Source: a virus. Taken from it: DNA of 64,000 bases. The stretch is from positions 34,050-98,049 of IMG/VR virus record IMGVR_UViG_3300045131_002463; one strand, given 5' to 3'. Shown here one piece after another: positions 47,905 through 58,916 of this stretch. The position numbers and the translations under genes were made by a program. The first letter of the stretch is position 1. Each line of letters begins with the position of its first letter. The notes under the pieces are model-generated. The model was not told the DNA's origin. It saw only the letters and a list, made by a program, of their open reading frames with translations, and ran no database searches.

Positions 47905-48474
47905 ATGACCGCATTTGCTGGAGCCTCGTATGGCTTACGGAGTTTAATTAATTTAGAGCTAAAAAATAATCATGTTTTTTGGATTGTTGTGGGCCAGACA
48001 GGAGATTGGGATGCGGAGCCTACTCCTGATGCTTTTGTACCGGGGGATACTACTATTGAGAACCCTGTGGTAGCAATTAAGCCAGTGGTTATTACTCTTA
48101 CTAGGGAGGTCTCTCAAGCTGATTACAATAATATAGCCGAGGGACACAGAGTTACTGTAGCAATAGAAGGTGTTGTGCACTATTTTGCTTATGTAGAAGA
48201 TGAGAATTATTTATCTGAATACGGAAGATTTCTTTATATGCACGCTGTATATTCTACTCCACTGGGAATGCCCTCTCCTAGCACTGGTACATACAGGCAG
48301 TATTCTGTGTTTGTAGATTTGGTTCCAGCTGCCGGATATGAAGAGGCAGAATGGTTAGACCCAGCTAATGTTGAAGATTATGGTACTTTGATTTATAGTA
48401 ACAAGAGAGCGTCTTTGGCTGTTTCTGAATCAGGTCCTATAGTGGTGTTGCCAGCATTACTAGAGCTAAGATAA
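47905..48474 (+). CDS. Hypothetical baseplate-fibre connector protein
   Basis: 189 residues from ATG 47905, which has a GGAG site; an upstream start at 47869 lies inside the previous gene. Beta-rich with the motif HRVTVAIEGVVHYFAYVEDE and SVFVDLVPAAGYEEAEWLDP. This type of protein, adjacent to the large fibre gene, resembles T4-like and cyanophage baseplate/fibre connectors, but I cannot name a family. Confidence 0.6.
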   Translation: MTAFAGASYGLRSLINLELKNNHVFWIVVGQTGDWDAEPTPDAFVPGDTTIENPVVAIKPVVITLTREVSQADYNNIAEGHRVTVAIEGVVHYFAYVEDENYLSEYGRFLYMHAVYSTPLGMPSPSTGTYRQYSVFVDLVPAAGYEEAEWLDPANVEDYGTLIYSNKRASLAVSESGPIVVLPALLELR

Positions 48475-48523
48475 TTAATTTAATTAATGCAACTAATACA
48501 ATAATATATAGGAGAGTCTACCC

Positions 48524-51500
48524 ATGGCAAATACATTAGCCGATTATTTTCATGATTACAAAGTTAGGGTTTTTGATAACCTTCCTGCTCCAGTTTTATC
48601 AGCCGTTCCTGAAGGTACTTTAGGGACTACAATGTATGAATACAAAGCTACCTTTGAAACACTAGTTGGAGAAAGTCTACCATCTAGTGTTGTTCAAGTA
48701 ACTACTGGAAATGCTACACTTAATGGTACAAATAAAAACGGGCTAAGTGTATTAGAGATTCCTAGCGCTGTTACTAAAGTTAGATATTGGAAAAATTCTT
48801 GGACATACTACACTCAGTCTATAAGAGAGAATTCTACTTCTTATACTTCTGGACAGCATATGGTACTAGAAGAAGATAGTTTAATTAGATATAGATGTAC
48901 CACTACTGGAACAACAGCTTCCTCTATTCCCGCATCATGGCCTACTACTTTAGGTGATACTAAGATAGATGGTGGGGCAGAATGGACAGTAGTAACTAAT
49001 AAGAATGATTCTTGGGCGTTACTTGGAGAAGTAGATCCTGATCCAGGGCAGCTTTATGATATAGGGCAGTCTGTTACAGAAGCAACTGTTCCGACTACCG
49101 ACACTTCTGGAAGACCAGGAGTTATTGCTATTCTCCCTAAGCCAGGAACGATAATTCAGAGAGCGGAACGTATTGATTTTATGTCCTTATTTTCTCAAGC
49201 CCTCCAGGATGGTTTCGACCTTATTCATAAGCCAGGAAGCGTTATTTCTGGATGTGCAGAGCAGTTTGTGAGTGGGACCACATGGAATTTTACCGCCGGT
49301 GTAATGTATTTCTTGGGTAGATTTATAGATGTTCCCGCAGGTCAGGTAATTCTTACTGGTACAGGAACGGAAAAAGTTGGAGTGGTTATAACTCCCCTGT
49401 ATGAAACATCTGATGATGATACTGCATGGAGGTGCCAGACAGATGAGGGTGTACCTGCGGAATTTGCTGGAACCGGCCCAGACGCAATGTACTTTGAATT
49501 CTCATGGGTCAAAGATACAGAGGGTCAGATTAATATTAGAGAGTTTATTGATAATGTTCCTCAGCATATAGTGATATTACCTGATTATACTGTGACAGAA
49601 AGGAAAATTGCTCAGGCAGTATATGATGTCTCTGGCTCCTTCGTGGTGGATAACTTCCCGTTGGAAGTTGTTGAGCATGTATCTAATGCTGCTAAATGTA
49701 CATTAAAGATTAATCCAGGAAAAGCATACCCTAACGGTTTTAGAACTATTACGGAAGCCACACAAACTATAGATTTTGATAGAACACGAGAAGTATCTTC
49801 TGCAAATAACTCAGGACTAGATCCTTTCTCAATCATTGGTGGAAGTGTTACGACTACTAATGAAGAGAATTTTGCTTTTGGTGCAGGTAATAAATATGTA
49901 AAACTGCAGGTGGGGAGCGGGGCGGAACATACAGTAACCTTAACTGGAACGTTGTCTGCTACTGAGGTAAAAACAGCTATAGAGGCAACTCTTAATGCTG
50001 TTCCAACTGATCCTGCTTACGACTTGGTTACGTGTTCAGTAGCTAGTGGATATCTAAATATTAGAGCTATTAATGGTAAGAGTCTTTCAGTATTAGCAGT
50101 AGCTGATGACGCTTATACAGTATTGGGACTTACCGTAGGTGTACATACACCTATAGGAACACGTATATACGAAATAAATGATGATTACATCGCTACTGTC
50201 TCTGATCTTAATTATAAAACTGAATTAGTGGAAGCAAGAACACATAATATTAATACTCATATTGATGCTCTTGTTAATACAGGTGTTGTATCAATACTAG
50301 GAGCAAGTGATACACTTGTGGATGCACATGATCACAATTGGGATTATGCAGAAGGTGTAGACTTTGCTAAAAGCGGTAATAGCATATCTTTTTCTGGTTT
50401 AGGTGGAGCAGAGCCAGCAGGTGGAGCCACTTATTATGTATGCTATGAGTATAACAAGAATGCTGTAAAAGGTGTAAGAACCCTAGTTCATGTAGTAGAT
50501 GCAAAAGTTGTTAAGGGTGCAGAGGACGGCTCGGATGCTCTTACTCTTACAGATGCTACCTCTATAACTAAAGTGATTGATGGTACCGCAGTAGCAGGGC
50601 TAACAGATATAAAGGATGTAGTAGAACTGGTAAAAGTAAATGCTACTGCAGGACAGTCTGCTACTCAGTATACAACCCCGGTTCTTGTTAAGAATTCTAC
50701 GGGGCTAGAGCACGCTACTTCAGAAATAAGTTGGGCCACAGGTGGAACGCAGGGACAGACAGGTACAGGACAGCCTACTACTGGAGCTACTTATTTTGTT
50801 AGTTTCTACATGTGGGCGCATACCACAGAAGGTAATTATGTAAGTGCCGATTCGTATGATATGTACGAGTATATTGAAAGTTTTGGAACTCTTAATCTCA
50901 GAGATTGTATAGATTTTAGAACAACCACAGGTATTCTTCCAGTTCATGGTGAAGATGCCGGATTAGATTATACATATTATCTTGCTCGCATTGATAAATT
51001 GGTTATGTTTGATACAGGCCAATTTAGTCTAGTAAGGGGAGCTCCTGCTCTTAACCCCCCGGTACCTAATACACAAACAGGAACATTAGAAATAGCTATC
51101 ATAAGAATAGCTCCTTATTGTTACACCACTAGAGATGCTCAGATTGTATCATTACAGCCTATGCGTACTACTCAGATTGGTATACAACAGTTAAAGGAAG
51201 ATATTGAAGTTTTAAAGTATACAACTGCGGTTAACAACCTGGAAAAAGAAATTGCTAACCATCCGGCATCTGATGACGCAGTAGGTATTTTTACTGATGC
51301 TCTTACAGGGTTTGGTCGTATGGATTTGCAGTTTGATAAAAATTCTGTAACACACACTGCAGCGTTGGATAGGAGTGCTCAGTGCTTATTGTTACCGGTT
51401 ACAGATCAGGTGGAGCAGATAACTGTTAGTTCAACTGATTCTACAAATATAATTAGAAGAGGTAATACTCTAACTTTATCTTATACTCCAGAGGTTTTTG

Positions 51501-53602
51501 ATTATCAGCCTTATGCAACTTCTACGGTTAACTGTGCGACTGATTTTACGTATGAAAACTATGTTGGTCTTATGAAAATAGATCCAGCAGTAGATCTTTA
51601 TTTAGATGTAAATCAATTACCCCAATTGAACGCAGATTTTGATAATAACCTTAGCCCATTGCTGGATTTTGTTAATCCTATAATGGCTAATAATATTACT
51701 TATGGTAACTGGAATTATCTTAATCAGGCTTGGTATGCTGGAGGGGGACACGGCTGGAACGCCTTTGGGTATTTGTACGGAAGAACCGCCTCTAATCAAC
51801 AACTTGTTCCAGGGTCTATAACTAGAGATTTGGGAGACAGAGTTGTTGATATGACTCTTATTCCAATGATGAGAACTGTAGATGATGCTGGAGACCCTAT
51901 AGTTATTAAGGTAGATGTTAGTAATCTTTTACCTAATCAGGATCATGCTTGCACCATAAATGGAGTAGTTGTTAATTTTGTTTATGATAATACACCAACT
52001 ACACCAAGGGGTGAAGCAGGAACTCATACTTATCAGTCTAAGACAACAGTGCAGTCTGATAATAGCGGTAGATTGACTGGATATTTTGAAATGCCAGCTG
52101 GCGTACCGAGAGGAAGCGTTCCTATAACGGTATTTCATTACTCTAGTCCTATCACTTCAACAGCAACTACAACCTTCTATGGATCTGGTTTTATGCAGAA
52201 TACTCAGCAGACTACCATAGGAATGAATACTCCTGAGATTAGGACTAATACGTGGGATGAGCAGACAGCTTTTTATCATTATAATTATTGGGCAGATCCT
52301 TTAGCTCAGTCCTTTATGGTAAAAGATAGTATAAAATATATTTCAGAAGTGGGGTTATTTTTTAGAACTAAGCATGCAACACTTCCTATTTCTGTTCAGA
52401 TTAGGAACATGATAAATGGTTTTCCTGGCCCAGAAGTTTTAGCTTCCTCTACGGTGGAAGCGGCGGATGTTGTAATTTCTGAGGATGCCTCCGCTGAGAC
52501 TATTTTTGAATTTGAGCACGTTTTAGGCTTTAGGCCGGATAACGAATATTGTATAGTAGTAATGCCTAGCTTAGCTAACACAGGGTATGAAATGTGGACC
52601 GCTAAAGTTGGAGAGGCTGATATAAATTCTGGTATAGTAGTTCCAACACAGACACACGATGGGGTACTATTTCATAGTCCAAATAATAGAACATGGGAAG
52701 CATACACAAAACAAGACGCTAAGATTAATATTTACAAATCTATATTTGAAAATGATTGTCAAATTGTATTTGATAAATTAACCGGTATAGAGGCGTGTAT
52801 TCTTGTTGCACAGGTTGAAGAGTTTTGCGCCCCTGGGACTAGTGTGGTCTGGGCTTACTCACTAAATGATGGAGCTAGCTGGATTCCTTTTAAACCTACT
52901 ATTGATACGATACTAGAGGAAACAATTACTAGTATAAGCCTAAGAGTAGATGTTACGTCTTTAGGTGGATCTTATCAGATGGTAGAGAAGGTAGCTGGTA
53001 TTATTTTCTTGTTACACCAGACTACAGGAACCGCTATTTTTCAGAATCAGATGTTTGCTGACGATTTAAATTATCCTAATAAAGTCACTTGTTTTATGGA
53101 TCTAGATACAGATGGCGTTAATGGCCTAGGGGAAAGAACTATAACTCCTTATTATTCTACGGATGATGGAGAGACCTGGGTGGAGTTAGGAGTAGATCCT
53201 ACTTATACAATAATAGCACAGGACGATCCTTATTGGAGATATAAGTTTGTTACTCCAGGTGAGGCTACGTTGACTACAGCCTCTAATGCGTCTCCTATTG
53301 TAGTAACTTCTGCAGGACACGGATTTAAAGACAATGCAATAGTTACTATTGAAAGTGTTAGCACTAATACTGCGGCCAACGGGGATTGGATGGTTAAGAA
53401 CGCTACTCTTAATACCTTTGAGCTATATGATGAAACTACTGGACTAATTGCTAGCACAGGAAACGGAGCTGGTACTGGTGGTACTTGTGTACTAAAAGAG
53501 TTTGATGACATGAGACCTAGAATAGATCTAATAACAACAAATCAGGCTAGAACCCCAAAGGTTCAGAAAATAAGCTTTATTTGTGGAAGGGTTGAATACT
53601 AA
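48524..53602 (+). CDS. Large tail fibre-like protein, copy A (DUF4815-type)
   Basis: 1,692 residues. The N-terminus (MANTLADYFHDYKVRVFDNL) and the wall of beta modules fit the very long baseplate-attached proteins of large myoviruses. Residues about 430-550 contain a module shared with the sheath (VKLQVGSGAEHTVTLTG to YTVLGLTVG); a fibronectin-like start and a C-terminal GHGFKDNAIVTIESVSTNTA hinge domain are also visible. No enzyme motif seen. Its paralogue is the second gene downstream, with a small coiled-coil gene behind each, so the pair is a tandem duplication. Confidence 0.75.
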   Translation: MANTLADYFHDYKVRVFDNLPAPVLSAVPEGTLGTTMYEYKATFETLVGESLPSSVVQVTTGNATLNGTNKNGLSVLEIPSAVTKVRYWKNSWTYYTQSIRENSTSYTSGQHMVLEEDSLIRYRCTTTGTTASSIPASWPTTLGDTKIDGGAEWTVVTNKNDSWALLGEVDPDPGQLYDIGQSVTEATVPTTDTSGRPGVIAILPKPGTIIQRAERIDFMSLFSQALQDGFDLIHKPGSVISGCAEQFVSGTTWNFTAGVMYFLGRFIDVPAGQVILTGTGTEKVGVVITPLYETSDDDTAWRCQTDEGVPAEFAGTGPDAMYFEFSWVKDTEGQINIREFIDNVPQHIVILPDYTVTERKIAQAVYDVSGSFVVDNFPLEVVEHVSNAAKCTLKINPGKAYPNGFRTITEATQTIDFDRTREVSSANNSGLDPFSIIGGSVTTTNEENFAFGAGNKYVKLQVGSGAEHTVTLTGTLSATEVKTAIEATLNAVPTDPAYDLVTCSVASGYLNIRAINGKSLSVLAVADDAYTVLGLTVGVHTPIGTRIYEINDDYIATVSDLNYKTELVEARTHNINTHIDALVNTGVVSILGASDTLVDAHDHNWDYAEGVDFAKSGNSISFSGLGGAEPAGGATYYVCYEYNKNAVKGVRTLVHVVDAKVVKGAEDGSDALTLTDATSITKVIDGTAVAGLTDIKDVVELVKVNATAGQSATQYTTPVLVKNSTGLEHATSEISWATGGTQGQTGTGQPTTGATYFVSFYMWAHTTEGNYVSADSYDMYEYIESFGTLNLRDCIDFRTTTGILPVHGEDAGLDYTYYLARIDKLVMFDTGQFSLVRGAPALNPPVPNTQTGTLEIAIIRIAPYCYTTRDAQIVSLQPMRTTQIGIQQLKEDIEVLKYTTAVNNLEKEIANHPASDDAVGIFTDALTGFGRMDLQFDKNSVTHTAALDRSAQCLLLPVTDQVEQITVSSTDSTNIIRRGNTLTLSYTPEVFDYQPYATSTVNCATDFTYENYVGLMKIDPAVDLYLDVNQLPQLNADFDNNLSPLLDFVNPIMANNITYGNWNYLNQAWYAGGGHGWNAFGYLYGRTASNQQLVPGSITRDLGDRVVDMTLIPMMRTVDDAGDPIVIKVDVSNLLPNQDHACTINGVVVNFVYDNTPTTPRGEAGTHTYQSKTTVQSDNSGRLTGYFEMPAGVPRGSVPITVFHYSSPITSTATTTFYGSGFMQNTQQTTIGMNTPEIRTNTWDEQTAFYHYNYWADPLAQSFMVKDSIKYISEVGLFFRTKHATLPISVQIRNMINGFPGPEVLASSTVEAADVVISEDASAETIFEFEHVLGFRPDNEYCIVVMPSLANTGYEMWTAKVGEADINSGIVVPTQTHDGVLFHSPNNRTWEAYTKQDAKINIYKSIFENDCQIVFDKLTGIEACILVAQVEEFCAPGTSVVWAYSLNDGASWIPFKPTIDTILEETITSISLRVDVTSLGGSYQMVEKVAGIIFLLHQTTGTAIFQNQMFADDLNYPNKVTCFMDLDTDGVNGLGERTITPYYSTDDGETWVELGVDPTYTIIAQDDPYWRYKFVTPGEATLTTASNASPIVVTSAGHGFKDNAIVTIESVSTNTAANGDWMVKNATLNTFELYDETTGLIASTGNGAGTGGTCVLKEFDDMRPRIDLITTNQARTPKVQKISFICGRVEY

Positions 53603-53811
53603 TGGCAAATATTAATCCATTTGATACTGCTCCTTCTGGTTACCAACGAGGAAAAAGGGGCTGGATAGTTCCGGCCCAGACCCCCCAAGCTGCGGTAGCT
53701 AAAAGAGTGCAGAAAGAAAACAAAGAACTAAAAGAAACCTTAGCTCTTTTGATGGAAAAAGTGGACGCTTTATCTTCTCCATCAGAAGGAAAAAAGAAGA
53801 AACAGTCTTAA
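53602..53811 (+). CDS. Small coiled-coil partner of copy A
   Basis: 69 residues. DTAPSGYQRGKRGWIVPAQT followed by a heptad-repeat coiled coil (KRVQKENKELKETLALLMEK) and a lysine-rich end. A paralogue follows copy B at 58917. The GW.VPA.TPQ motif is shared. It overlaps the stop of the large gene in a TAATG junction. It may be the trimerisation or attachment factor for its large partner. Confidence 0.7.
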   Translation: MANINPFDTAPSGYQRGKRGWIVPAQTPQAAVAKRVQKENKELKETLALLMEKVDALSSPSEGKKKKQS

Positions 53812-53843
53812 TTTATTTTGGGAGATTCCCACAGGAGTATTAG

Positions 53844-56800
53844 ATGGCAGCCTCTATGATTGATTTTCTTAATGATTATGATGTCAGGGTGACTGATTTA
53901 TTAGATCCCCCAGTTATGGAGGCTGTAGTTATAGGAGCGGTAGGAACTACTACCTATACCTATAAGGCTACCTTTGTAACAGCGGTGGGGCAAAGTTTAT
54001 TGTCCTCCGCTGTTTCTGTTACTAACGGAAACGCAAATCTTAATGGTTTTTATAAAAACAAATTAAGTGTTTTAAATATACCTCCAAGTGTTAAGTATAT
54101 TAGATTTTGGAAATTAGTAGGGTCTACGTGGACTAGGCTAGGTGACGTTATTCCTTCAATAGGATATATCTATGATACTGGACAAGCGACATCTATATCT
54201 ACTCTACCTACAATTAATACTTCCGGTAGACCAGACGTTATAGCTATAGGATTAAAGCCAGGACAACTAAAACAGCGTATAACTGATATGGATGTTCAGG
54301 CTATGGAATTTCGTAAGAACCAAGATCTCTGGGATACGGTATTTAGAGACGGGGATATAAAGAAGGGATGTAAAGAAAATCAAATAACAGGTCCCTTGAG
54401 AGTTAATTCTACTGCTTATGCAGTGGGAGATGTGGTTATAGTTGACACTGATATCCAGTATAGGTATCGTTGTACCGTAGCCGGAACTTCTAATTCTACT
54501 TTACCTACAGGCTGGCCTACTATAATAGATTCTACCTTCGTAGATGGTACGGTTACTTGGACCCCTATATGTGAATGGACTTTCTCTGAAGGTCAGATGT
54601 ATTTATTTGGGGTTATGATTACTGTTCCAGAAGGAACAGTTTCTCTACTCGGTGACGGTACCGAAGTAGTAGGAGTATCAGTAGAAAGATTAGTATCTAC
54701 TGCAGATGATGATGTAATACAGAGGGCAGGTTTCGATGAAAGGGTACCACCAGAGGCTGCAAACACTGGACCAGATTGGATTTATCTTCAGGTATCTTGG
54801 GGCGTAGATGTTGCAGGCCAGATCCCAGTAAAAGAATTTGTAAATGGTGTGCCTAAGTTAGTTACTGTTCTTGTAGAAAGGTCTAAATTAGAAGTAGATT
54901 TAGCTAGGAGACAGACTGATCATGCTGGAAGTTTTGTAGTTAGAAATTTTCCTCTTCAAGTTGTAGAGCACCCTGATGTTGAGAGTAAACTTGTTCTAAA
55001 CGTGGGCTCAGGTAAAGCTTACCCTAATGGATTTGAGATAGAAACTTACGCTATACAAGAATTACCTTTTAATAAAGCTAGAGATACAAAATCTGAGAAT
55101 AATTCTGGGTTAGACCCTTTTAGTATTCCGGGCGGATCCGCTACAACTATTAATGATGAGACGTTTGATGTTGACGGTCTTTCAATAAAACTAAGTGTAG
55201 GTAGTGGTAATCCGCATACTGTTACGTTTACTGGAGACGGCAAGACAGCCTCTCAGCTTATTACTATAATTGAGAACGCTGTTAATACTTATTCATCTGA
55301 CCCTGATTACGATTTAGTTACTTGTTCAGCAGCTGATGGTTATTTACAAATAAGAGCAATTTCTGGTAAGTCTCTAACATTACACACAGTAACTGACGAT
55401 GCCTATACAGTTCTAGGGCTTACAGTTGGTACTTACCTTGCCAGTGGTACCAGAATATATCCTATTAATAATAATTATATAAAAACTGTAACTGACTTAA
55501 ATTATAAGACAGAAGTTGTAGAGCAAGTAACACACAACGGGAATACACACATAGATCTTTTAGCTAATTCCGGGGTGGTTTACATTGTAGGGGCATCTAT
55601 TACAGAAATGGATGCACACGACCATAAGTGGGACTACGAGCTAGCAACAGATTTTACTAGGGCAGGTAATACTATTTCATTTGAAGGAATGGGGGGTAGC
55701 GAGCCGGTAGCCGGTGCCACTTATTATGTATGTTATCAGTATAATAGGAATGCAATAAAAGGAACTAGACAACTTATACAAGTCATAGACGCTTATGTGC
55801 AAAAGGGTAATGAATATGGTTCAGACCAAATAGTATACACTAGCGCAACAAGTGTTACACGGGTGTATGACGGTACTCCAGTAACAGGAATGTCTGGAGT
55901 GGCTAAAGACGTAGTTGAGCTATTAAGAGTTAATGCTACCGCAGGTCAGTCTCAAACACAGTATCCAGACGCTTCATTATCTAAAAATTCAACAGGAATA
56001 GCACATAATACTTCAACTATAGAGTGGTCAGAAGCAGGGTCTGCTATTAGTGGCGGGCAGCCCGCATTTCATTCTTACTATTATGTATCTTTTACGGCGT
56101 GGAGACATGTATTGGAGGGAGACTACGTAGCTGCAGATTCTTATGATTTATATGATAATATTGAATATTTTAGCACGCTATATCTTAGAGACTGTATAGA
56201 TTTTAGAACAACTTCTCTTTTAGTCCCAGTCCCAGACGAAGACACATCTTTAGATTATGAGTATTATCTAGCACGTGTTGATAAATTGGTACTCAGTGAT
56301 GCAGGTAACTTTAGTTTAATAACAGGCGCTCCTGCTCTTCTTGCCCCAGTACCTCAGGACCAGACTAATCTTTTAACCATTGCAATTATGAGGGTATCGC
56401 CCTATACATACTCAACTTCTGATTGTCTTATAACCTCAACTGAACCTTTAAGAATAACTCAAAAAGGTATAAAAGAATTAAGAGATAGGATAGAAAGATT
56501 AGAATACTGGAAGTCGATAAATGATTTAGAGAAAGAGGTGGCTAATACTTCTGCTGGAGCAGATAGTCAGGGAATGTTTACTGATGCTTTAACTGGTTAT
56601 GGGAGGATGGATTTACAGTTTAATAGGGGCGGTATTTATCATACCGCGGCTTTGGATAGATATATTAGATGTTTATCTTTGCCTACGTATGCTCCTGCTG
56701 ATGCAAGAAATTTGGTTATAGATGATGCTGAATCTACGAATTTTATTCGTAGAGGAAATATGTTAACTTTAGCTTATACGCCAGAAGTATTCGATTCACA

Positions 56801-58916
56801 ACCTTATGCTACAGTTACTATAAATGCAGCAGTTGATTTTTCTTATGATGGTAGTAGCGGAGCTTCTTATGTAGGCTCAATGCAGATATCCCCTGCTGTT
56901 GATTTTTATGTAGATTCTAATCAGCTTCCGGCCCTTAATGTTGATTTTGATAATAATTTAGCTCCTATTTTAGATGCTTTAAATCCTATATTAGCGGAAC
57001 GAATAAATTATGGATCATGGAGAGTAGTAGGACAAACTTATTTAGGTAATCCTTATTATGGTACCCACTTTTTTAGGCAGGAGGAGGAGAGAACTTTAAC
57101 TTCTCAGCAATTACTTCCTGGGTCTATTACGCAAGATATGGGAAATAGAGTAGTTGATATGTCTCTAATTTCCATGATGAGGACTAAGGATGAGGATGGA
57201 GATCCTCTTATTATTTCGTTTTCTGTTACTGGGCTTATGCCTAATCAAGAACATGCTGTATCTATAAATGGAGTAATAGTTAATGCAAGCCTTAATACTT
57301 CTATTACTAATGTGAGAGGTACTGTAGGTACGCACACATATCAAGGTAAAACATTACTGAAAGCAGATAACGCAGGCAGGTTAACAGGTAAATTTGAGAT
57401 GCCTACGGGTATACCCTCAGGCTCTGTACCTATAAAAGTATTTTATTATTTAGCTCCTGATATATCCTCAGCTATTACTATGTATTATGGTGCAGGGTTT
57501 ATGCAAAATACACAACAGACCATTTTAGGTATGGCCTCTCCTGAATTACGGTGTAATAGCAGAACTGAACATATGGCATTAGCTGACGAGAGAGTATGGT
57601 CTTTCTTTGTTGATCCTATAGCTCAAACATTTATGGTAAGAGATGATATAAAATATATTTCAGAAGTGGGGTTATTCTTTAATAAGAAGCATGCTACCCT
57701 GCCCATCACAGTACAAATTAGGGACGTTCTTACTAATAGCATTCCAGGTAATACTGTGTTTTCCTCCTGTACATTGTATCCGGAAGATGTAAATATTTCT
57801 TCAGATGCCTCAGTTGAAACAATTTTTGAGTTTGAACACATTATAGGGTATAAGCCAGGGGTAGAATATTGTGTAGTGGTTATGCCCGCGCAGTCTAATA
57901 CAGACTATGAATTATGGACAGCCAGGGTGGGTGAGATAGACGTATTGTCTAGGACTTTTATTAATACTCAGGTCCATGACGGGGTTCTTTTCCATAGTCC
58001 AAATGCAAGAACATGGGAGGCTTTAACCAAACAAGATCTAAAGATTAATATTTACAAATCAAATTTTGAGAATGACTGTCAAATTGTATTTTCTCATATA
58101 TCAGGCTTACAAGCAAGTCTTATTGCTACAGCAGTTACAGATTTTGCGGCACCTGGAACCAACACAACATGGTCTTATAGTTTAAACGGAGAAGTATGGA
58201 TTCCCTTTAGACCAGATGTAGATTTAGTGCTTGAGGATATTATTACTGATATAGATTTACGTATTGATGTTACTTCATTAGGTGGATCTTATCAGATGGT
58301 GGAGCAGATAGCGGGTATAATATTTTTGCTGCACGAGCCGTTTGCCTACGCAATATTCCAGGATCAATATTTTACTAACGATCTAGAATATCCTAATAAA
58401 GTAACATGCTACATGGATCTAGATATAGACAGTACTAATGGAGGCAGTGGAAGAAGCGTTACTCCTAAATATAGTACAGATGATGGATTAAGTTGGGTAG
58501 AATTAACTCCTACTTCATCTTATACTCCTATAGCGCAATTAGATCCTTATTATAAATATGAGTTTACAACTCCTCAGCAAGCCACAATAGCAACAGCAAG
58601 TGACACATCTCCTATTGTTATAGGGAGTGTAAGTCACGGATTTCAAAACAACGCTATAGTGGACATAGCAAGTGTTACTACAAATACAGCAGCTAATGGT
58701 AAATGGCGTGTTATGAATAAAACTGATGATACTTTTGAGCTGTATGACGCGGCTACTGGCTTAATAGCTAGTACTGGAAATGGGGCAGGTACAGGCGGTA
58801 CTGTAGATATGGCTGAGTTTTATCAGATGAGACCTATGATATATCTAGAAACAGATCACCAAGCTAAGACACCCAGAATACAAAATATTTCTTTTATTTG
58901 TTCGAGGCAAAGTTAA
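53844..58916 (+). CDS. Large tail fibre-like protein, copy B
   Basis: 1,690 residues, paralogous to copy A along nearly the whole length (for example the shared SGRPDVIA/SGRPGVIA, GSGKAYPNGF/NPGKAYPNGF, and QMVEQIAGIIFLLH/QMVEKVAGIIFLLH). The same module order is kept, with the shared beta module near 455-545 and the hinge domain GHGFQNNAIVDIASVTTNTA near 1,605. The two copies are nearly equal in length and colinear, so the duplication has been followed by point divergence rather than domain loss. They may form two different fibres or a heteromeric one. Confidence 0.75.
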   Translation: MAASMIDFLNDYDVRVTDLLDPPVMEAVVIGAVGTTTYTYKATFVTAVGQSLLSSAVSVTNGNANLNGFYKNKLSVLNIPPSVKYIRFWKLVGSTWTRLGDVIPSIGYIYDTGQATSISTLPTINTSGRPDVIAIGLKPGQLKQRITDMDVQAMEFRKNQDLWDTVFRDGDIKKGCKENQITGPLRVNSTAYAVGDVVIVDTDIQYRYRCTVAGTSNSTLPTGWPTIIDSTFVDGTVTWTPICEWTFSEGQMYLFGVMITVPEGTVSLLGDGTEVVGVSVERLVSTADDDVIQRAGFDERVPPEAANTGPDWIYLQVSWGVDVAGQIPVKEFVNGVPKLVTVLVERSKLEVDLARRQTDHAGSFVVRNFPLQVVEHPDVESKLVLNVGSGKAYPNGFEIETYAIQELPFNKARDTKSENNSGLDPFSIPGGSATTINDETFDVDGLSIKLSVGSGNPHTVTFTGDGKTASQLITIIENAVNTYSSDPDYDLVTCSAADGYLQIRAISGKSLTLHTVTDDAYTVLGLTVGTYLASGTRIYPINNNYIKTVTDLNYKTEVVEQVTHNGNTHIDLLANSGVVYIVGASITEMDAHDHKWDYELATDFTRAGNTISFEGMGGSEPVAGATYYVCYQYNRNAIKGTRQLIQVIDAYVQKGNEYGSDQIVYTSATSVTRVYDGTPVTGMSGVAKDVVELLRVNATAGQSQTQYPDASLSKNSTGIAHNTSTIEWSEAGSAISGGQPAFHSYYYVSFTAWRHVLEGDYVAADSYDLYDNIEYFSTLYLRDCIDFRTTSLLVPVPDEDTSLDYEYYLARVDKLVLSDAGNFSLITGAPALLAPVPQDQTNLLTIAIMRVSPYTYSTSDCLITSTEPLRITQKGIKELRDRIERLEYWKSINDLEKEVANTSAGADSQGMFTDALTGYGRMDLQFNRGGIYHTAALDRYIRCLSLPTYAPADARNLVIDDAESTNFIRRGNMLTLAYTPEVFDSQPYATVTINAAVDFSYDGSSGASYVGSMQISPAVDFYVDSNQLPALNVDFDNNLAPILDALNPILAERINYGSWRVVGQTYLGNPYYGTHFFRQEEERTLTSQQLLPGSITQDMGNRVVDMSLISMMRTKDEDGDPLIISFSVTGLMPNQEHAVSINGVIVNASLNTSITNVRGTVGTHTYQGKTLLKADNAGRLTGKFEMPTGIPSGSVPIKVFYYLAPDISSAITMYYGAGFMQNTQQTILGMASPELRCNSRTEHMALADERVWSFFVDPIAQTFMVRDDIKYISEVGLFFNKKHATLPITVQIRDVLTNSIPGNTVFSSCTLYPEDVNISSDASVETIFEFEHIIGYKPGVEYCVVVMPAQSNTDYELWTARVGEIDVLSRTFINTQVHDGVLFHSPNARTWEALTKQDLKINIYKSNFENDCQIVFSHISGLQASLIATAVTDFAAPGTNTTWSYSLNGEVWIPFRPDVDLVLEDIITDIDLRIDVTSLGGSYQMVEQIAGIIFLLHEPFAYAIFQDQYFTNDLEYPNKVTCYMDLDIDSTNGGSGRSVTPKYSTDDGLSWVELTPTSSYTPIAQLDPYYKYEFTTPQQATIATASDTSPIVIGSVSHGFQNNAIVDIASVTTNTAANGKWRVMNKTDDTFELYDAATGLIASTGNGAGTGGTVDMAEFYQMRPMIYLETDHQAKTPRIQNISFICSRQS

